Assembly (NCBI RefSeq): GCF_900113865.1
Contig: NZ_FOQY01000017.1
Coordinates: 112,324-176,323 of the forward strand
DNA length: 64,000 nucleotides
Source: Streptosporangium canum
GTDB lineage: Bacteria > Actinomycetota > Actinomycetes > Streptosporangiales > Streptosporangiaceae
Direction: 5' to 3'
Shown here piece after piece: positions 17,028 to 24,422 of the stretch. The position numbers and the translations under genes are program-made. Under the pieces are notes generated by a model. The model was not told where the DNA came from, searched no databases, and worked only from the letters and a program-made list of their open reading frames with translations. Positions within the stretch are counted from its first letter, which is position 1; the number at the start of each line of letters is the position of its first letter.

Positions 17028-17944
17028 GGCTCCAGGAGGCGCAACCTGCCCGCCTCGGTGTCGAGCTGGGCCCTGACCCCGATCGGGTAGGTCTGCATCG
17101 AGATGCCGTGCCCGATGTCCGCTCCGGCCAGGACCGGCACTCCGAGGTCGCTCAGCCGCTCCACCAGCATGCGCTCCACGTCGCGCGGCTCGCCGCAGTT
17201 GGTGAACGTGCCGAGCAGGATCCCGGCCACGCCGTCGCTGTAGGTGGCCCGGCGGAGCTGGGTGATGTAGCGGTCCATCCGGAACAGCTCCTCGTCCACG
17301 TCCTCAAGGAAGAGGATCGCCCCTCGGGCGGGCAGCGAGGTGTCGGTGCCGATCGAGGCGGCCAGCAGCGTGGCCGTGCCGCCCAGCGTGTGGCCCTCCG
17401 CGACGCCGGGGACGACGGTCCTGGCGTCGGGGAAGACCAGCTCGGTCACCGTCTCCGGGTGGAACAGCAGCTTCATCAGCTCGTCGAAGTCGTACTCCCC
17501 CGGCCCCTGGTAGAAGCCGTCGCAGGCGACCATCGGCCCGAACAGCGACGCCCAGCCGAGCTTGACCGCGATCGCCTCCAGCAGCGCGGTCACGTCGGAG
17601 TAGCCCACCACGACCTTCGGCCTGGACGCGTCGATCTTCGACCAGTCGACCAGCTCCAGCGTGCGCTGCATGCCGTACCCGCCGCCGGCGCAGAAGACCG
17701 CGTCGAAGGCCGGGTCGCCGAGCGCCCTGGTCAGGTCGCCCGCCCGCAGGAGGTCGTCGCCCGCCAGGTAGTCGTACTCGGTCCCGCCGGCCCGCGAGGA
17801 GGCGAACACCTCGGGCTTGAGGCCGCTCTCCTCCATCGCCGCCAGACCTCGGTCCAGGTTGGCCTGGTTGGGCGGGCTGCTCGCGGCGATGACGGCGACG
17901 CGGGCGCCGGGGCGCAGGGCGGGCGGACGGAGGAAAGCGGTCAT
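16922..17944 (-). CDS. LD-carboxypeptidase, peptidase family S66, with repeat tail
   Basis: 340-aa cytoplasmic LD-carboxypeptidase (LdcA/MccF superfamily), which removes the terminal D-Ala from wall tetrapeptides in peptidoglycan recycling. Visible family features: N-terminal PGARVAVIAASSPP, catalytic Ser in VVGYSDVTALL, Glu in AILFLEDVDE and His in GADIGHG. The normal C-terminus (QLDTEAGRLRLLEP) is followed by five PALTPD repeats plus SVLMP, encoded by a tandem DNA repeat array, so the tail is a slippage product. ATG 17944 has AAGGAGA upstream; in-frame ATG 17980 would overlap the ABC gene. It follows oppF by 25 bp, which supports a role in importing and trimming wall peptides. Confidence 0.9.
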   Translation of the reverse strand: MTAFLRPPALRPGARVAVIAASSPPNQANLDRGLAAMEESGLKPEVFASSRAGGTEYDYLAGDDLLRAGDLTRALGDPAFDAVFCAGGGYGMQRTLELVDWSKIDASRPKVVVGYSDVTALLEAIAVKLGWASLFGPMVACDGFYQGPGEYDFDELMKLLFHPETVTELVFPDARTVVPGVAEGHTLGGTATLLAASIGTDTSLPARGAILFLEDVDEELFRMDRYITQLRRATYSDGVAGILLGTFTNCGEPRDVERMLVERLSDLGVPVLAGADIGHGISMQTYPIGVRAQLDTEAGRLRLLEPALTPDPALTPDPALTPDPALTPDPALTPDSVLMP

Positions 17945-17969
17945 CGGAGGTCTCCTTCGGTGGACGGGT

Positions 17970-18923
17970 TCAGTGGACAAGGTGGCAGGCGGCGAGGCTG
18001 GACCTCGACGGATCGCCGGTCAGGACGGGCAGGTCGCGGCTGTCGCACAGTGTGTCCTGCTCGGCCGCCCTGAGCGGGCATCGGGGGTGGAAGCGGCAGC
18101 CGCCGGGGACGGCGGCCGGGTCCGGCGGCTCGCCGGTGAGCAGCACGGGCCGCTCGCCCGAGTCGGGCAGCACCGACAGCAGCGCCCTGGTGTAAGGGTG
18201 TTTGGGACGTAGCAGGACCTCTTCGACCGTGCCGGTCTCGACGATCCTGCCGAGGTACATGACCGCGACCCTGTCCGCGATGTTCCAGGCCAGGCCGAGG
18301 TCGTGGCTGACGACCAGCGCGGACAGGCCGAGCGAGTCGCGCAGTTCCAGGATCAGTTTGAGGATCTCCCCCCTGACGGAGGCGTCGAGCGAGGCCACCG
18401 GCTCGTCGGCGACGATGACCGAGGGGTCGAGCGCGAGCGCCCCCGCGATGACGACGCGCTGCTGCTGGCCGCCGGACATCTCGTGCGGGAAGCGCCCCGC
18501 GAACTCCTCGGGCGGCCGTAGCCCGGCTCTGGCCAGCGCGGCGTGCACCCGTTCGCCGAGCCGATCGGTCAGGCCGTGCAGCCGGGGCCCCTCGGCGACG
18601 GCGTCGAAGACGTTCTGCCTGGGGTTGAGCGCGCCGCCCGGGTCCTGCAGGACGAGCTGGGTGTGGCGGCGGTAGGCCTTCAGCGCGGCGGCGGAGTATC
18701 CGAGGGGCTCGCCGTCGCCCAGCACCTGGCCGCCGGTCGGCTTGACCAGCCCGACCAGGGCTCTGGCCAGCGTGGACTTGCCGCACCCCGACTCGCCGAC
18801 GAGCGCGACGATCTCGCCCCGCCGTACCTGCAGGTTCACCCCGTCGACGGCGCGCGCGGGCGCGGCGCCCCTGCGCGGCGGGTAGGTGACCATCAGGTCG
18901 CGGACTTCCAGCACGGGTTTCAC
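17970..18923 (-). CDS. Oligopeptide ABC transporter ATP-binding protein (OppF/DppF type)
   Basis: 317-aa ATPase. Walker A GESGCGKST (about residue 46), Q-loop VLQDPGGALNPR, signature MSGGQQQRVVIAGAL, Walker B VIVADEPVASLD, H-loop VVSHD. The C-terminal oligopeptide-transporter extension carries a Cys-rich motif (GGCRFHPRCPLRAAEQDTLC and a late Cys), as in DppD/DppF. GTG 18923 overlaps the previous stop by GTGA and is preceded by GGAAGGGAG. It pairs with the upstream ATPase to drive the importer. Confidence 0.92.
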   Translation of the reverse strand: MKPVLEVRDLMVTYPPRRGAAPARAVDGVNLQVRRGEIVALVGESGCGKSTLARALVGLVKPTGGQVLGDGEPLGYSAAALKAYRRHTQLVLQDPGGALNPRQNVFDAVAEGPRLHGLTDRLGERVHAALARAGLRPPEEFAGRFPHEMSGGQQQRVVIAGALALDPSVIVADEPVASLDASVRGEILKLILELRDSLGLSALVVSHDLGLAWNIADRVAVMYLGRIVETGTVEEVLLRPKHPYTRALLSVLPDSGERPVLLTGEPPDPAAVPGGCRFHPRCPLRAAEQDTLCDSRDLPVLTGDPSRSSLAACHLVH

Positions 18924-20029
18924 GTCCCGCTCCCTTCCAGCACGCGCAGGCACGCGGCCTCGCGCCGCGGACCGCTCGGCCACAGCTCCACGGTCTCGGT
19001 ACGGCAGGCCGCCACGGCCTCGGAGCAGCGCGGCTCGAAGGCGCAGCCCCTGCCCTCGCTGAGCCTGGCCAGCTCGGGCGGCGTGGGCGGGTCGCCGGGC
19101 AGCCCGGCGGGCGCGAGCCGTGAGGCCGGGTCGCCGATCGTCGGGAAGGCCCGGCCGAGCGCCCGCGTGTACGGGTGCCGCGGCTCGGCGATGAGCTGCC
19201 TGGACGGGCCGATCTCGGCGATCCGCCCCGCGTACATGACGGCCAGCCGCTCGCACATGTGCGACAGCACCGACAGGTCGTGGCTGATCATGATGACGCC
19301 GATGCCCGACTCGCGTACCAGCTCGCCGAGCAGCTCCAGCACCTGCGCCTGGACCATGACGTCGAGCGCGGTGGTCGGCTCGTCGGCGATGATCAGGTCG
19401 GGCCGGCAGGCCAGCGACATCGCGATCATGATGCGCTGGCGCTGGCCGCCGGAGAACTCGTGCGGGTAGGAGCCCGAGCGCCGCGACGGCACGCCGACGC
19501 TGTCGAGCAGCTCGGCCGCCCGCCTGCGTGCCGCCCGCTGCCCGACCTTCTCGTGCAGCAGGATGGGCTCGCAGATCTGCTCGCCGATCGTGCGCACCGG
19601 GTTGAGCGCGCTCATCGCGCCCTGGAACACCACGGAGGCCGCCGACCAGCGCACCGCGCGCAGCCGCGCCCACCTGGTGGTCAGCAGGTCCTCCCCCTCG
19701 AACAGCACCTCGCCGCTCACCTGGGCGGAGGGGGCCAGCAGCCGCAGCAGGCCGAGTGCCATCGTGGACTTGCCCGAGCCCGACTCCCCCGCGACGCCGA
19801 GGGTCTGGCCGCGGTCGAGGGTGAAGCTCACCCCGCGTACGGCGGGCACGGCGCGCTCGCCGTTGCGGTAGGTCACCCGCAGGTCGCGCACGTCGAGCAT
19901 CGGAGTCCCGGACCGCCCCTCCGGCGTCCGGCCCTGCCCGCTCGCCGCCACGGGCGTCTCCGATGCCGGGTCCTGCCCGCTCGCCGCCACCGGCGTCTCC
20001 GGCTCCCGGGTCCGGTCCCTCGCCGTCAT
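18920..20029 (-). CDS. Oligopeptide ABC transporter ATP-binding protein (OppD/DppD type)
   Basis: 369-aa ATPase with Walker A GESGSGKST, Q-loop VVFQGAMSALNPV, signature FSGGQRQRIMIAMSL, Walker B LIIADEPTTALD and the C-terminal Cys motif (GCAFEPRCSEAVAAC). ATG 20029 overlaps the permease stop by ATGA. This start gives a 43-residue low-complexity lead containing two copies of ETPVAASGQ; the domain proper starts at MLDVRDLRVTY, where internal ATG 19900 is an alternative start. Confidence 0.9.
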   Translation of the reverse strand: MTARDRTREPETPVAASGQDPASETPVAASGQGRTPEGRSGTPMLDVRDLRVTYRNGERAVPAVRGVSFTLDRGQTLGVAGESGSGKSTMALGLLRLLAPSAQVSGEVLFEGEDLLTTRWARLRAVRWSAASVVFQGAMSALNPVRTIGEQICEPILLHEKVGQRAARRRAAELLDSVGVPSRRSGSYPHEFSGGQRQRIMIAMSLACRPDLIIADEPTTALDVMVQAQVLELLGELVRESGIGVIMISHDLSVLSHMCERLAVMYAGRIAEIGPSRQLIAEPRHPYTRALGRAFPTIGDPASRLAPAGLPGDPPTPPELARLSEGRGCAFEPRCSEAVAACRTETVELWPSGPRREAACLRVLEGSGT

Positions 20030-20925
20030 CGGCCCACCATCCTCGGGTTGAGCACGTGCTCGACGGCGCGGCCGACGAGCGTGAAGCCGAGCACGACGAT
20101 GAGGATCGCGATGCCCGGCGGTATCAGGTACCACCACGCGCCCGCGGTGACCGCGCCACCCGCGAACGCCGCCTGGAGCATCGAACCCCAGGTCACGCTG
20201 GTCGGGTCACCGAGGCCGAGGAAGGTCAGCGTGGCCTCCGACAGGATCGCCGAGGCGACGGTGAGCGTGCTGGAGACCAGGATCAGCGGCATGACGTTGG
20301 GCAGCACGTGCCTGATCATGATCTGGGTGTTGCCCGCGCCCAGCGCCCTGGCCCGCTCGATGAAGGGTCTCGCCTCGACGGCGAGCGTCTGGGCCCGCAC
20401 GAGGCGGGCGGTCGCGGTCCACGAGGTGACCGCGATGGCGATCGTGATCGACGCCGCGCCCTGGCCGAGCACGGCCGACAGCGAGATGGCCAGCGGCAGG
20501 CTGGGCAGCGCGATGAACCAGTCGGTCACGTGCATCAGGCCCTGGCCGACCCGGCCCTGGTAGTGCCCGGCCAGCAGGCCGACCGCGCTGCCGAGGACCA
20601 CGGTGAGCGCGGTGGCGATGATGCCGATGCTGAGCGACTCACGTGCGCCCCAGATGACCAGCAGCAGGACCGATCGGCCCGCCTGGTCGGTGCCGAGCGG
20701 GTAGCCGTCGACGGGAGGGGAGAGCTGCGGACCGTCCACCTTGATCACGTTGAGCTGGTCGTCGCCGATGAACAGCGGCGAGGCCAGGGCCAGCACGCCG
20801 AAGGCGACGAGCAGTCCGAGTCCGGCCAGGCCGGCGGGCCGCTTGGCGTAGGCGCGGCAGAACCGGCCGAACGCGTGGTGGCGTGGGACCTCGACCGCGG
20901 CCGGGGCGTGCGTGGCGGCGGTCAC
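20026..20925 (-). CDS. Oligopeptide ABC transporter permease (DppC type)
   Basis: 299-aa inner-membrane permease with an N-terminal helix (GLAGLGLLVAFGVLALASPLF), the periplasmic segment DGYPLGTDQAGRSV typical of DppC/OppC, and about five further helices. The EAA loop reads ERARALGAGNTQIMIRHVLPNVMP and contacts the ATPases. ATGA overlap with the next gene; 25 bp after the DppB-type permease. Confidence 0.92.
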   Translation of the reverse strand: MTAATHAPAAVEVPRHHAFGRFCRAYAKRPAGLAGLGLLVAFGVLALASPLFIGDDQLNVIKVDGPQLSPPVDGYPLGTDQAGRSVLLLVIWGARESLSIGIIATALTVVLGSAVGLLAGHYQGRVGQGLMHVTDWFIALPSLPLAISLSAVLGQGAASITIAIAVTSWTATARLVRAQTLAVEARPFIERARALGAGNTQIMIRHVLPNVMPLILVSSTLTVASAILSEATLTFLGLGDPTSVTWGSMLQAAFAGGAVTAGAWWYLIPPGIAILIVVLGFTLVGRAVEHVLNPRMVGR

Positions 20926-20950
20926 CGGACACCGTCCGGGGGAAGGCGTT

Positions 20951-21991
20951 TCATTGGGCTCGCACTCTCGGGTCGAGGAAGCGGTAGACCACGTCCGCCA
21001 GGAGGTTCATGATGATCACACTCGCGCTGAAGACGATGAAGGTGCCCTGGAGCAGGGGCAGGTCGGGGATCTTGAGCGCCTCGTAGGTCAGGTAGCCGAG
21101 GCCGGGCCAGGAGTAGACGGCCTCGACCGTGATCGCCCCGCTGACCAGCACGCCGAGATGCATGAAGATCATCGTGACCGAGGGCAGCAGCGCGTTCGGC
21201 ACCGCGTGGCGCCGCCGTACGGCGTCGTCGGTCAGGCCCTTGGCCCTGGCGGTCAGCAGGTAGGGGCTGCCCATCTCGTCGATGATCGAGGTGCGCATCA
21301 CCGTGACGTACTGGGCGAAGACCACCAGCACCATGGTCAGGCAGGGCAGTACGAGGTGCCTGGCCACGTCGACGACGTGGGTCCAGCCCTCCTGCGGCAG
21401 CGAGGGGTCGCTCATCCCGCCCGCGGGGAGCAGGCTCGGGATCGGGCCGACGCCCACACTGAAGGTGACCAGCAGGATCATGCCGAGCCAGAACGTCGGC
21501 ACCGACCACAGCGTGAGGGAGGCGCTGGAGGCGATCCGGTCGAACAGGCTGCCGTGCCGCCAGCCGCTGCGGATGCCCAGCCACAGGCCGAGCGCGATCG
21601 ACAGGACCGCGGCCGTGCCCATGAGGAGCAGGGTCGGCCCGAGCCGGTCGGCCACCAGCGACGAGACCGACTGCTGGAACTGCCAGGAGTAGCCGAGCTC
21701 GCCCTTGAGCGTGTTGCCGACGAAGGTGAGGAACCGCTCCCAGATCGGGTCGTCCAGGCCGAGCTGGACCCGGATCTGGGCGAGCTGGGCCTCGCTCGTG
21801 GGGCGGCCCCTGGTCAGGGTGCGGACCGGGTCGGCCGGCATCAGGCTGAAGATCACGAAGCCGATGACCAGTGTGACGAAGAAGCTGACCAGGGCAGCGG
21901 CCAGCTTCGAGCCCAGGTAGGGCAGGAAGCCCGACCGCTTGACCCCCTGCCCCTTGACCTTGGCCGGGCCCGCGGCGGTGAGGCTACTCAC
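20951..21991 (-). CDS. Oligopeptide ABC transporter permease (DppB type)
   Basis: 346-aa permease. The first transmembrane segment lies at about residues 29-50, followed by the LMPADPVRTL signature of DppB/OppB. The EAA-type loop reads LLTARAKGLTDDAVRRRHAVPNALLP, and the end is FLDPRVRAQ. Its start overlaps the substrate-binding protein stop by 8 nt, indicating translational coupling. Confidence 0.92.
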   Translation of the reverse strand: MSSLTAAGPAKVKGQGVKRSGFLPYLGSKLAAALVSFFVTLVIGFVIFSLMPADPVRTLTRGRPTSEAQLAQIRVQLGLDDPIWERFLTFVGNTLKGELGYSWQFQQSVSSLVADRLGPTLLLMGTAAVLSIALGLWLGIRSGWRHGSLFDRIASSASLTLWSVPTFWLGMILLVTFSVGVGPIPSLLPAGGMSDPSLPQEGWTHVVDVARHLVLPCLTMVLVVFAQYVTVMRTSIIDEMGSPYLLTARAKGLTDDAVRRRHAVPNALLPSVTMIFMHLGVLVSGAITVEAVYSWPGLGYLTYEALKIPDLPLLQGTFIVFSASVIIMNLLADVVYRFLDPRVRAQ

Positions 21992-23855
21992 GGTCGCCCG
22001 CGCCCGAGCGTCGCCTGAGCACGATGCCGCCGCCGACGAGCGCGAGGAGCAGGACGCCCGCGCCGATCCACAGCCGGCCGCCGCCGCTGTCCTCCCCGGC
22101 CGAGGCGGCGGCCGGCTTGGCGGCGGGCGGCGCGGCCTTGAGGTAGCTCCAGAACGCGGTCTGCGCCGGGTACATGCCCTGCGCGTCCGGCTGCCCGGTG
22201 ATCAGGCCGGTCACGGTGTCGGTGCGGGCGACGTCGAGGGTGTTGGCGTAGAAGTGGATCTGGTCCACGTCGGCCTTGTACAGGATGTCCTGCATCTCGG
22301 CGACGACCTTGGCCCGCTCGTCCTGGTCGAACGTGGTGAGCTGCTTCTTGAACAGCTCGTCGTAGGCCTCGTCGCAGAAGAAGGCGTCGGTGTTGCCGCC
22401 GGTGCCGTCGTCCTTGGGCAGCGTGGCGCAGGTCTGGATGCCGAGCAGGTAGGTCGGGTCGGGGCCGGTGGTCCAGCCGTCCATCAGCAGGTCCCAGTCG
22501 CCCTTGGCCAGGTCGCTGTTGAGCGCGCTCATGCTCAGCGTCTGGATCTTGAGCTTGATCCCGATCGTCTCCAGCCAGCCCTTGAGGTAGGTGGAGATGC
22601 CCGCGTCGATCGTGTCGTCGGAGTGGATGCCGAGGCGCAGCTCCAGCGGCCTGCCGCTCTTGGGGTCGACGCGGACGCCGTCGGCGCCCTTGGTGTAGCC
22701 GGCGTCGTCGAGGATCTTGCCGGCCTGGGCGAGGTCGAACGGCGTCTCCTGACCCGCGGCCGGCTTCCAGCTCCACTGCGGCCAGGCCGGGGGCAGGTAG
22801 CCGGAGCCGACCACGCCCATGCCGTCGAGCACCTTGGTGACCAGCGTCTTCCTGTCGGTGGCCAGCGAGATCGCGCGGCGCAGCACCGGGTCGCCGAGCG
22901 CGGGGTGGCCGGTGCCGATCTTCTTGCCGGTGCGGGTGCGGGCGTTGTGGTTGACCTCGACACCGGTCCAGCCGTTGCCGACCTCCTGGGCGGTCAGCAG
23001 GCTCTTGTCCGCCCGCAGGGCCTTGAACTGGGTCGGGTTCACGGCGTTGATGTAGTCCAGCTGGCCGCTGCGCAGCGCGGCGACGGCGGCGTCGGTCGAC
23101 TTGAAGCTCTGCTGGATCATGTGGTCGAAGCCGGGCCTGCCGAGGACGAAGTCCTTGTTGGCGTCGAACTTCGCGTACTGCTCGGGCTTGTAGTCCGTGA
23201 GCGTCCACGGGCCGTAGCCGACGACGGGGAAGGTGTCGTTCTTGGCGTCCTTGAGGTTCTTGGCCCGCGGCTCCCAGACGTGCTTCGGCACGATCGGGAT
23301 GCCGCTGATCGGGATGCTCACGTAGACGACGTTGGCCTGCGGTGCCTTGGTCTTGATGACCAGCGTCGCGGGGTCGGGCGCGGTGACCGACTCGAAGTTG
23401 CCGACCAGCGAGCCGTTGGCGGTGCCCGCGACCGTGTCGGTCATGATCAGGTTGAGGGTCCAGGCGGCGTCCTCAGCCGTGATCGGCTTGCCGTCGCTCC
23501 ACTTCAGGCCGTCCCTGAGCTTGAAGGTCCAGGTGAGCTTGTCCTCCGACGGCGTCCACGACTCGGCCAGGTACGGGCCCGGCCTGCCGTTCTCGTCCAG
23601 CGAGTTCAGCGTGGGGTAGATCGAGCCGAAGATGTCCAGGGCGCCGTTGAAGAAGGCGAGGAACGGGTTGAGCGTGTCGACGCCCGAGCCCGACATCTTC
23701 ACCCGCAGCGTGGTCTCCTGCGCCGCGGACACGGACGCGGCCGACGTGGCGGATTCGGCGGAGGCGGCGCCGAAGGTGGTGGCACCGGCCACCAGCGAAC
23801 CGCTCAGCGCGCAGGCGGCGAGGGCCAGCCTGCGCCGCGAGTTGCCTGTCCCCAT
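21984..23855 (-). CDS. Peptide-binding protein of ABC importer with C-terminal membrane anchor
   Basis: 623-aa SBP_bac_5 family (DppA/OppA/MppA) protein, first gene of the importer operon. The signal peptide spans residues 1 to about 33 (twin Arg-Arg-Arg then hydrophobic core, AASA cleavage). There is no lipobox cysteine. Instead the C-terminus ends with a Gly/Ala linker, a hydrophobic helix (WIGAGVLLLALVGGGIVL) and basic RRRS, so the protein seems tethered by a C-terminal helix. Family features include YLAESWTPSEDKLTWTFKLR, DAAWTLN and RRAISLATDRKTLV. ATG 23855 is chosen over ATG 23879 because AGGAGA lies 6 nt upstream. Given the LD-carboxypeptidase in the operon, wall peptides are a plausible ligand. 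Confidence 0.9.
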   Translation of the reverse strand: MGTGNSRRRLALAACALSGSLVAGATTFGAASAESATSAASVSAAQETTLRVKMSGSGVDTLNPFLAFFNGALDIFGSIYPTLNSLDENGRPGPYLAESWTPSEDKLTWTFKLRDGLKWSDGKPITAEDAAWTLNLIMTDTVAGTANGSLVGNFESVTAPDPATLVIKTKAPQANVVYVSIPISGIPIVPKHVWEPRAKNLKDAKNDTFPVVGYGPWTLTDYKPEQYAKFDANKDFVLGRPGFDHMIQQSFKSTDAAVAALRSGQLDYINAVNPTQFKALRADKSLLTAQEVGNGWTGVEVNHNARTRTGKKIGTGHPALGDPVLRRAISLATDRKTLVTKVLDGMGVVGSGYLPPAWPQWSWKPAAGQETPFDLAQAGKILDDAGYTKGADGVRVDPKSGRPLELRLGIHSDDTIDAGISTYLKGWLETIGIKLKIQTLSMSALNSDLAKGDWDLLMDGWTTGPDPTYLLGIQTCATLPKDDGTGGNTDAFFCDEAYDELFKKQLTTFDQDERAKVVAEMQDILYKADVDQIHFYANTLDVARTDTVTGLITGQPDAQGMYPAQTAFWSYLKAAPPAAKPAAASAGEDSGGGRLWIGAGVLLLALVGGGIVLRRRSGAGDRE

Positions 23856-23945
23856 TGATGTCTCCTGGTCGTTCGGCATGCGTGTGTGAACGAATGCTGA
23901 CGATCAGTGGGCACGGCCCCAAGAACCGTGAACGCTTTACGACCT

Positions 23946-23968
23946 GAGCATCGAAAATCGTGATGCTC
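23946..23968. promoter_or_regulatory. Inverted repeat in divergent promoter region
   Basis: GAGCATC and GATGCTC arms separated by 9 nt, in the 170-bp region between the divergent peptide-importer operon and the MmcQ/YjbR gene. The symmetry and place suit an operator. No regulator gene is adjacent. Confidence 0.4.
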
Positions 23969-24025
23969 CCGCTCCACGCCTCCGCCTGCCTCTATCTTTG
24001 GCGAAATGTCGGAGGGCTCTGATAC

Positions 24026-24379
24026 ATGTGGGCCATGGGTGTGAGCGTTGACGAGTTCCTGGAGATGCTGGACAGGCTGCCCGAGGTCGGGCAGAGCGAG
24101 GGCGGCGACTGGATCTCGCTGAAGGTGCGCGGTAAGGGTTTCGGTTACCTGTGGGAGAAGACGCGGACCGTGGGGCTCAAGGCGACGATCGAGGAGCAGA
24201 TCGCGCTGGTGGCCGAGCGTCCGGAGGTGTTCGAGGTCCAGTTCACCGCGGGCCGGTTCGGCTGGGTCGTGGTGCGCCTGGAGAAGATCGACCCGGAGGA
24301 GCTGTTCGAGCTGGTCACCGAGGCGTGGTGCCTGACGGCGCCCAAGCAGCTGGTCAGCGCGCACGAGGCCGGGCGATAG
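24026..24379 (+). CDS. MmcQ/YjbR-like protein
   Basis: 117-aa protein of the MmcQ/YjbR fold family: GDWISLKVRGKGFGYLW and EEQIALVAERPEVFEVQ followed by GWVVVRLEKIDPEELFELVTEAWCLTAPKQL. Members are small CyaY-like-fold proteins of unclear biochemical role, sometimes described as DNA binding. ATG 24026 has GGAGGG 9 nt upstream; ATG 24035 is a second possible start. Transcribed away from the peptide importer. Confidence 0.8.
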   Translation: MWAMGVSVDEFLEMLDRLPEVGQSEGGDWISLKVRGKGFGYLWEKTRTVGLKATIEEQIALVAERPEVFEVQFTAGRFGWVVVRLEKIDPEELFELVTEAWCLTAPKQLVSAHEAGR

Positions 24380-24386
24380 CCGTACG

Positions 24387-24419
24387 GCGCGGGCGGGCCG
24401 TGGCCGGGCCCGCCCGCGC
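24387..24419. terminator. Bidirectional terminator
   Basis: Perfect 13-bp GC stem (GCGCGGGCGGGCC and its complement) with a 7-nt loop, in the 43-bp gap between the convergent MmcQ/YjbR and esterase genes. Confidence 0.8.
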
Positions 24420-24422
24420 GCC

